Assembly: GCA_019843655.1 (NCBI GenBank)
Contig: JACDQD010000002.1
Span: 14,717,154 to 14,781,153 of the forward strand
Direction of reading: 5' to 3'
Origin: Lethocerus indicus
Taxonomy: Eukaryota; Arthropoda; Insecta; Hemiptera; Belostomatidae
DNA: 64,000 nucleotides
This document shows, one piece after another, positions 60,215-64,000 of the stretch. The notes beneath the pieces are model-generated. The model was not told the DNA's origin and made no database searches. It saw nothing but the letters and a program-made list of their open reading frames with translations. Each line of letters begins with the position of its first letter. Positions within the stretch are counted from its first letter, which is position 1. The position numbers and the translations under genes were made by a program.

Positions 60215-63200
60215 TTTTTGTTCCATTCACTACAACAAAAGTATATTAAAAAAATGGGTTTAAAAAATTGTAAATTATAATTATATTTTTCCTGTAATTA
60301 CCTAAGTGCAAGAGCAAGTTCAGTATTTTCCATTAATGAGGAGTAAGCCACATCCAGAGGTGTACTACCACGAAGTGATGGTCTTGACAATAAAATATTG
60401 CTGTTTTCTAGTAAGAAGTTTAAGTGCTCAAACATAGCCTTTTGGTTTTGCCTTGATGTTCTACAGAAGTAGCAAAGGAAACGACAACAAGCAACCACCA
60501 TTTCATGTGAAGTATCCTACAAATGATAGATTTTTATATTATATATTTGTTTCTTTATAAGGAAACAACTAAAGGCTGATATTTAAGAGTTAAAAATGTA
60601 AGGATAATTAAAAATAACTCAATGTTAAACATAATATCAAAACACTGATAATTCTACTATTAAAGTAATAACACAAATAATAACCTAACACCGTAACTCA
60701 TATAATATTAAGTATAACTCAATTGTAAATTAAGACTCAATTTATTAAAACCAAAAATAATTCAGATGATGTTCTATCACAATTAGTGTACTTTTTTATT
60801 TTTATAAATAAGATTGAAATACTATAAATATACCTTTTCCTTAGCAGGTGCTTCACCTTCCTGGCCAGTACCTGACTGAGGGGCATCTGATTGAGTCTGA
60901 GATCTTCTACCTAATGTATTTATCATTACTGCCATAACGTTTTCATGGATTCGGAGGACTCTAATTAAATCTGGATGTTGGAAAAAGGTGTGGTTGTTCA
61001 CTAATTTCCTAAAAAAGTAAAAAAAAATATTTGTAGCTTTTAAAATGTATTATGAAATAGTTACCATAGTTGAAAGTGTTAATTATAAGTTATTATAGAT
61101 TTTACTATATAATTATCAATTCTTTAATAATGTTATATTTTACTGCATCAATTATTTGTACTTTGATATCATTTATACAAAAATATTGGATTAAAAGAGC
61201 TGTACATAATTTGCAACTTGAAAAGTAATAACTGTTCAATTCAATAAAAATGAAATATAATAGTTCAACATTTTTTAAATTATTCATTTGCTTCCCTGTA
61301 ATGTGTTCAATAAAATTATGTAGGACTAACATAAAGACAAACAATGCTTAGTTGTTGAATGTCAAGCTTCAAGGGCTTCCTACATTTAAATCTTAAAATC
61401 AAAAAGACTACACTCTTCACAAATGTAATCTTCCCAATGCTGTGATGATTTATTGGAATATAAAAACAATGAAGTCAAACTCCTCACCATAAACGCTCTC
61501 TCATAAGTTCCTCTTCTTCTTGTGACATCTGAACTGGTAAGAGAGCTCTAATTTGACTCAGGCCAACCCACATTTGTGCAGCATCTTCCTTGGTTTTACT
61601 GTTAATTACATATGTTTTCCCTAATGCTCTTATTAACTCACCAACGCTGTCGTACTGTCTCACTAAGAGGCTAGAATATAAATAAAATATAAAGCAAAAC
61701 ATTTAATATGAAATATCATTTCTGAATACCTTTTTATCAGTCAATAAAAATAATATTAAGTTGTCCAATTCAGAATTATAGTGGATGTACATTTGCACAT
61801 TTGTGTCTATTGTTTTCCATGATATATTTACCTAAACATTTCCCGTACCAACTTTGGTGTTTCAATTTGAGTTTCTTCAGCCCATTTCACTATTGTACTG
61901 ATTAATACTTTTCTGAATATTTCTAAAATCAAAAGGTAAAATATAAAAAAGTAAATAAATTAATAATTCATACTATTAATAACATACAAAGGGAAACATA
62001 TTTCTTCACCTTCAGGTGCTTTTTTTATTGGTTCTTCTTCCTCTTTAGGAGGTTCTTCAAGTTCTTTTACAGCATTAATGAAATTATAAAGTCGTTTCAT
62101 CGGTCCAGATTTACCAGATTCATCTCCTGCATTTTCCTACAATAATTTCAACAATAACTTTACTTTCACTTATACATTATTTTATTCATATTCATTTTCT
62201 TGTTATGTTGAATGCAATTTATTTTATAAGAAAAATGTTTCTTGTAATATATTAGCACTGAATTAATTACAGTAACACAATACCTCTTCTTGAGGCTCTT
62301 GGAGTGCTCTGAGGGAAACTTGTGACATGAGTGCATCATGAAAATTATTCAGGCGTTCCCGTAAATCATCAACACAAGGACAGTTTTCTTTATCATCTTC
62401 CTCAAGATTTTTAAAGCATAAAATGGCATTCATCTACGACATAAAATGAAGACAAAATTATAATTATATTCATAGGTTAAACCAATTTGAAAACTTCATT
62501 ATTAAACAAATTTAAACCATAAACATTAATATGGAATCAATAAAGAATTATATGTAAGTAAATATATATATATATTTATTTATTTATTTATTTACAATAT
62601 AGATGAAATAACAAATAAAACCAAAAGAATTCAAATATTAACCTGTTCTCGTGGTGGACAACGGAATTCTCTTGTCTTTTTTGCAGCAACTGATGATGGA
62701 AGGTCAGATTGTTTAATTTCAATGTATCTTCTCAATTGATCCTAAATATATTTTAAATTACATATTATGTTTAAATACAATAATTCTGATTTTATTTGAA
62801 ATACAACATTTCTGGAAATTTATAATGTCCTGAAAACATAAATATATACTAGCTTTATTTAAATATGTAATAATTAATTATACTCACTGTCTGTAGATCA
62901 CCAACATAGTCGTGACTGAATGCTATTATTGATTCAACTCTATGCCTTAATTGAACATCACATAAATGTTGGAGTAAATAACACATTTGTAATTTGGCAC
63001 CTTCAGCCATTTTCATGTGCAATAATCCTTTACGATGCTCATCCTTTCCATCTAAATTACAAATTAATAAATCAATTATGTGATACTGGGTGTACATAGT
63101 TAACACATATTAGTGTACATAATCACTTAAAAGTACTTAGCAGCACTTAAATGAATGTTATTTGTACCTTTTTCAAAAGTAGGATCCCATGTTTCTGGAT

Positions 63201-63942
63201 GAAGCATAATCAGAAGTTTTGAGACATCTTCATCACGTAACATTCCAACCAGTAGGAGTCTATCAGCAAGTTTCATAAGAGGCCTGTGAACCAACATATT
63301 CAGAATTATAGTTAAGTTTTATTTTTTATAATAATGGATTGTGCATAATCATTCCATGACCATTATGGGTGTTTTAGTTATACTCATAAAGATAACTGCA
63401 TAAAAATTAATAATTAACTAATAATTTCAAATTAAATAAGGGGCACATAACAGCTCATGCCTGAATAAATATAAATGACAAAAAAATATGACATTTAATA
63501 ATATTATTTTAAATTTTTTTCTTCATATCAAACCTAAAAACTATGGACACATACGTAAGAAAATTTGTATCACAATTTTATTTCAGTTGATAGTACCAAC
63601 ACTAACCAAAACAAGAATATCGAGAAGAACATGTTCTTGTATGTAAACAAGAATATGTTTATAAATAGGTAAACATAAATTACATTACTTTACACGAATT
63701 ATTTTTACCCTTAGTATTATAGTTAGTATATGTCCTATTACTTCAATTTAAAAAAAGAATTGATATTAATTTCTGGAGTTTATACTTACACAAAAAGGTT
63801 TTCGTTGGAACCCCCTACTGGATCCCTATTATGAACTTGATTTATCTGAACTGCTTCATCAAGAGCTGTCATCACATAATCTCTTACAGCATCAAGAGGG
63901 AAGTAAGGACTGTATAGACTCTTTATGTTATCAATGGATTCG
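39846..63942 (-). CDS. RyR: Ryanodine receptor, C-terminal ~3,211 residues (5' end outside window)
   Basis: Sixty-five exons read in one frame from 63942 down to a TAA at 39846-39848; a further alternative exon and a 21-nt candidate microexon are described separately. Insect RyRs are about 5,100 residues, so roughly the first 1,900 are missing to the right. The sequence follows the insect RyR line closely, ending [14 protein letters not shown] and [10 protein letters not shown]. RyR forms homotetramers in the ER/SR membrane and releases calcium to the cytosol; it is the target of diamide insecticides. Introns are short (mostly 60-600 nt), AT-rich and carry many (TA)n tracts. One intron (40280-41058) holds a foldback element. 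No internal stop, frameshift or missing catalytic/pore residue was seen. Confidence 0.97.
40378..40890. mobile_element. Foldback/MITE-like element in the penultimate RyR intron region
   Basis: The left arm (~40378-40490) and right arm (~40775-40890) are reverse complements over about 110 nt with scattered differences and small gaps. Outer ends read gtttctatctcctctcg and, reversed, gtttctgtctcctctcg. The centre is unrelated and non-coding, with a G-run near 40637. Part of the right half (40737-40764) matches 1101-1128 exactly in reverse. The element is 513 nt, lies wholly inside intron 40280-41058, and its G+C-rich make-up contrasts with the intron. No transposase; target-site duplication not clear. 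Confidence 0.75.
44224..46090 (-). CDS. RyR: RyR exons: U-motif end and divergent acidic region before S1
   Basis: Exons 45934-46090, 45544-45749, 45204-45401, 44962-45123, 44627-44773, 44224-44350. The first two are conserved ([58 protein letters not shown]). The rest is the divergent region: a hydrophobic stretch in exon 45204-45401 ([16 protein letters not shown]) could be an extra membrane or membrane-associated helix. After it come Glu/Ala-rich exons ([37 protein letters not shown]). Exon 44962-45123 uses the donor at|gtcagt; the two nearby gta donors give the wrong phase. Confidence 0.9.
46175..46523 (-). CDS. RyR: RyR exons: EF-hand pair
   Basis: Exons 46444-46523 and 46175-46336. The first loop reads [12 protein letters not shown], with Asp at loop position 12 in place of the usual Glu. 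The second reads [12 protein letters not shown], with Gly at position 12. In vertebrate RyRs these EF hands bind calcium weakly; the missing Glu at position 12 in both loops suggests the same or weaker binding here. The following [20 protein letters not shown] is the conserved helix after the EF pair. Confidence 0.9.
46737..50565 (-). CDS. RyR: RyR exons: core solenoid
   Basis: Exons 50472-50565, 50223-50392, 49692-49767, 49073-49252, 48752-48828, 48441-48595, 48059-48147, 47649-47818, 47076-47221, 46898-46968, 46737-46802. This is the best conserved cytosolic part, linking the shell to the pore: [120 protein letters not shown]. Exon 49692-49767 is almost wholly Glu/Gly ([16 protein letters not shown]). 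For exon 48441-48595 the acceptor aacag|tgt was chosen over two others upstream because it alone restores the conserved SCSVLDL junction. Confidence 0.94.
47914..47957. repeat. (TA)n microsatellite in RyR intron
   Basis: About 22 uninterrupted TA units between exons 48059-48147 and 47649-47818. Confidence 0.9.
49410..49462. repeat. (TA)n microsatellite in RyR intron
   Basis: About 26 TA units, 117 nt downstream (transcript sense) of the candidate 21-nt microexon and upstream of exon 49073-49252. Confidence 0.9.
49579..49599 (-). CDS. RyR: Candidate 21-nt RyR microexon
   Basis: In the intron between exons 49692-49767 and 49073-49252 there is a 21-nt segment with an acceptor (gctaatag|) and a strong donor (gtgagt). 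It is phase 0 on both sides, as are its neighbours, and would add RTMAKLV between ASIH and EQEMEKQK. Other insect RyRs that I recall join ASIH directly to EQEMEK, so it would be optional. Short length makes chance occurrence possible. Confidence 0.4.
50793..50905 (-). CDS. RyR: RyR mutually exclusive exon A (calmodulin-binding helix, W...L form)
   Basis: 113 nt, acceptor taatag|, donor ag|gtaatt, entry phase 0 and exit phase 2. It encodes [20 protein letters not shown] with TQPLYTLKR after it. It is clearly paralogous to exon B: RKRA-x-IAC-x-R lies at the same distance from both ends. Here the Trp anchor is kept and the Phe anchor is Leu; the downstream PLY motif of vertebrates is also kept. 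The two exons are separated by a 520-nt intron. Choice between them would change calmodulin affinity, which is inference. Confidence 0.9.
51426..51538 (-). CDS. RyR: RyR mutually exclusive exon B (calmodulin-binding helix, Y...F form)
   Basis: 113 nt, acceptor gttag|, donor ag|gtctga, entry phase 0 and exit phase 2, the same as exon A at 50793-50905. It encodes [20 protein letters not shown] with QLSLHAIPR after it. This aligns without gaps to the vertebrate RyR1 calmodulin-binding segment (W-x15-F anchors around QRRRAVVACFRM). In this exon the Trp anchor position is Tyr and the Phe anchor is kept. It cannot be spliced together with exon A without a frameshift (113 is not a multiple of 3 and exit phase 2 does not fit entry phase 0). 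Confidence 0.9.
52306..56262 (-). CDS. RyR: RyR exons: second bridging solenoid
   Basis: Exons 56061-56262, 55849-55967, 55634-55744, 55404-55506, 55070-55205, 54704-54785, 54324-54487, 54057-54246, 53850-53965, 53420-53577, 52980-53291, 52601-52759, 52306-52515. Mainly alpha-helical sequence without membrane segments. Recognisable insect RyR blocks include [56 protein letters not shown] and [19 protein letters not shown] Lys-rich stretch ([15 protein letters not shown]) starts exon 52759. Phases agree throughout, and the last exon ends in phase 0 at [10 protein letters not shown], directly before the mutually exclusive pair. Confidence 0.93.
55297..55348. repeat. (TA)n microsatellite in RyR intron
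   Basis: About 26 TA units in the intron between exons 55404-55506 and 55070-55205. Confidence 0.9.
56370..57776 (-). CDS. RyR: RyR exons: second pair of RyR repeats (P2 domain)
   Basis: Exons 57604-57776, 57324-57492, 56943-57083, 56716-56860, 56370-56493. Two RyR repeats are visible. The first runs [63 protein letters not shown]. The second runs [70 protein letters not shown]. In vertebrate RyRs this domain carries the phosphorylation loop. Here the linker between repeats is short ([20 protein letters not shown]) and contains RRQS, a minimal basophilic kinase site by pattern; that use is inference. Confidence 0.93.
57111..57147. repeat. (TA)n microsatellite in RyR intron
   Basis: About 18 TA units close to the acceptor of exon 56943-57083. 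Confidence 0.85.
57896..63942 (-). CDS. RyR: RyR exons: junctional/bridging solenoid and RIH region
   Basis: Exons 63790-63942, 63168-63283, 62888-63051, 62643-62741, 62284-62433, 62010-62136, 61832-61922, 61488-61670, 60834-61008, 60302-60516, 59997-60151, 59727-59851, 59412-59612, 58776-59054, 58440-58660, 58166-58256, 57896-58039. All phases agree. This is the helical bridging part of the cytosolic shell. The RIH (RyR/IP3R homology) segment is recognisable in 59412-60516: [37 protein letters not shown], and [20 protein letters not shown]. Acidic linkers ([22 protein letters not shown]) lie between helices. The first base of exon 63942 completes a codon begun off-window. Confidence 0.93.
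60169..60219. repeat. (TA)n plus T-run in RyR intron
   Basis: About 18 TA units followed by ~14 T, starting only ~18 nt past the donor of exon 59997-60151's upstream neighbour side; the tract nearly touches the acceptor of exon 59997-60151. Confidence 0.85.
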
Positions 63943-64000
63943 CTGAAATGAATAATAAATTACTAGGTTTGTAAAAAGGAATATAAAATATTCGACTATT

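Overview
The window is nuclear DNA from an insect. All five protein-coding genes are intron-rich animal genes with GT-AG introns and clear insect homology, including an NR4A receptor of the Drosophila Hr38 type and a ryanodine receptor of the insect type. The order of the insect is not certain; a hemimetabolous insect such as a hemipteran is only a guess. The first ~10 kb (Hr38 locus) is visibly richer in G+C and CpG than the rest, which is AT-rich with long (TA)n tracts, tRNA-like SINE fragments and one foldback element.

Layout. 1-4684: non-coding DNA upstream of Hr38, with an inverted repeat at 949-1107. 4685-10212 (+): Hr38, six coding exons, 591 residues. 10213-14731: Hr38 3'UTR and intergenic DNA. 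14732-16749 (-): survivin/deterin, a BIR-domain protein. 16750-17085: a 336-bp divergent promoter region. 17086-22571 (+): FAM98, nine exons, 572 residues with a long Gly-rich tail. 22572-25935: tail-to-tail intergenic DNA. 25936-32229 (-): canonical poly(A) polymerase, with candidate 5' exons reaching to ~34.1 or ~35.4 kb. 37.8-38.0 kb: a decayed copy of one poly(A) polymerase exon. 39846-63942 (-): the C-terminal ~3,211 residues of the ryanodine receptor; its 5' part lies beyond the window's right edge.

The genes are not an operon and no shared pathway is evident. Hr38 is an activity-regulated transcription factor, survivin acts in cell division, FAM98 in RNA-ligase/RNP biology, poly(A) polymerase in mRNA 3'-end formation, and RyR in calcium release from the ER/SR. 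I checked all exon joins for reading phase. Every chain closes in frame except the last exon of poly(A) polymerase, which stays ambiguous.

Most interesting: a pair of 113-nt mutually exclusive RyR exons that swap the segment aligning with the vertebrate calmodulin-binding helix and trade its two hydrophobic anchor residues (W...L versus Y...F). Others are a candidate 21-nt RyR microexon, a stop-free 108-nt intron in Hr38, a possible acidic N-terminal extension of poly(A) polymerase, a Cys-rich optional N-terminus of survivin, and two related foldback elements 40 kb apart.
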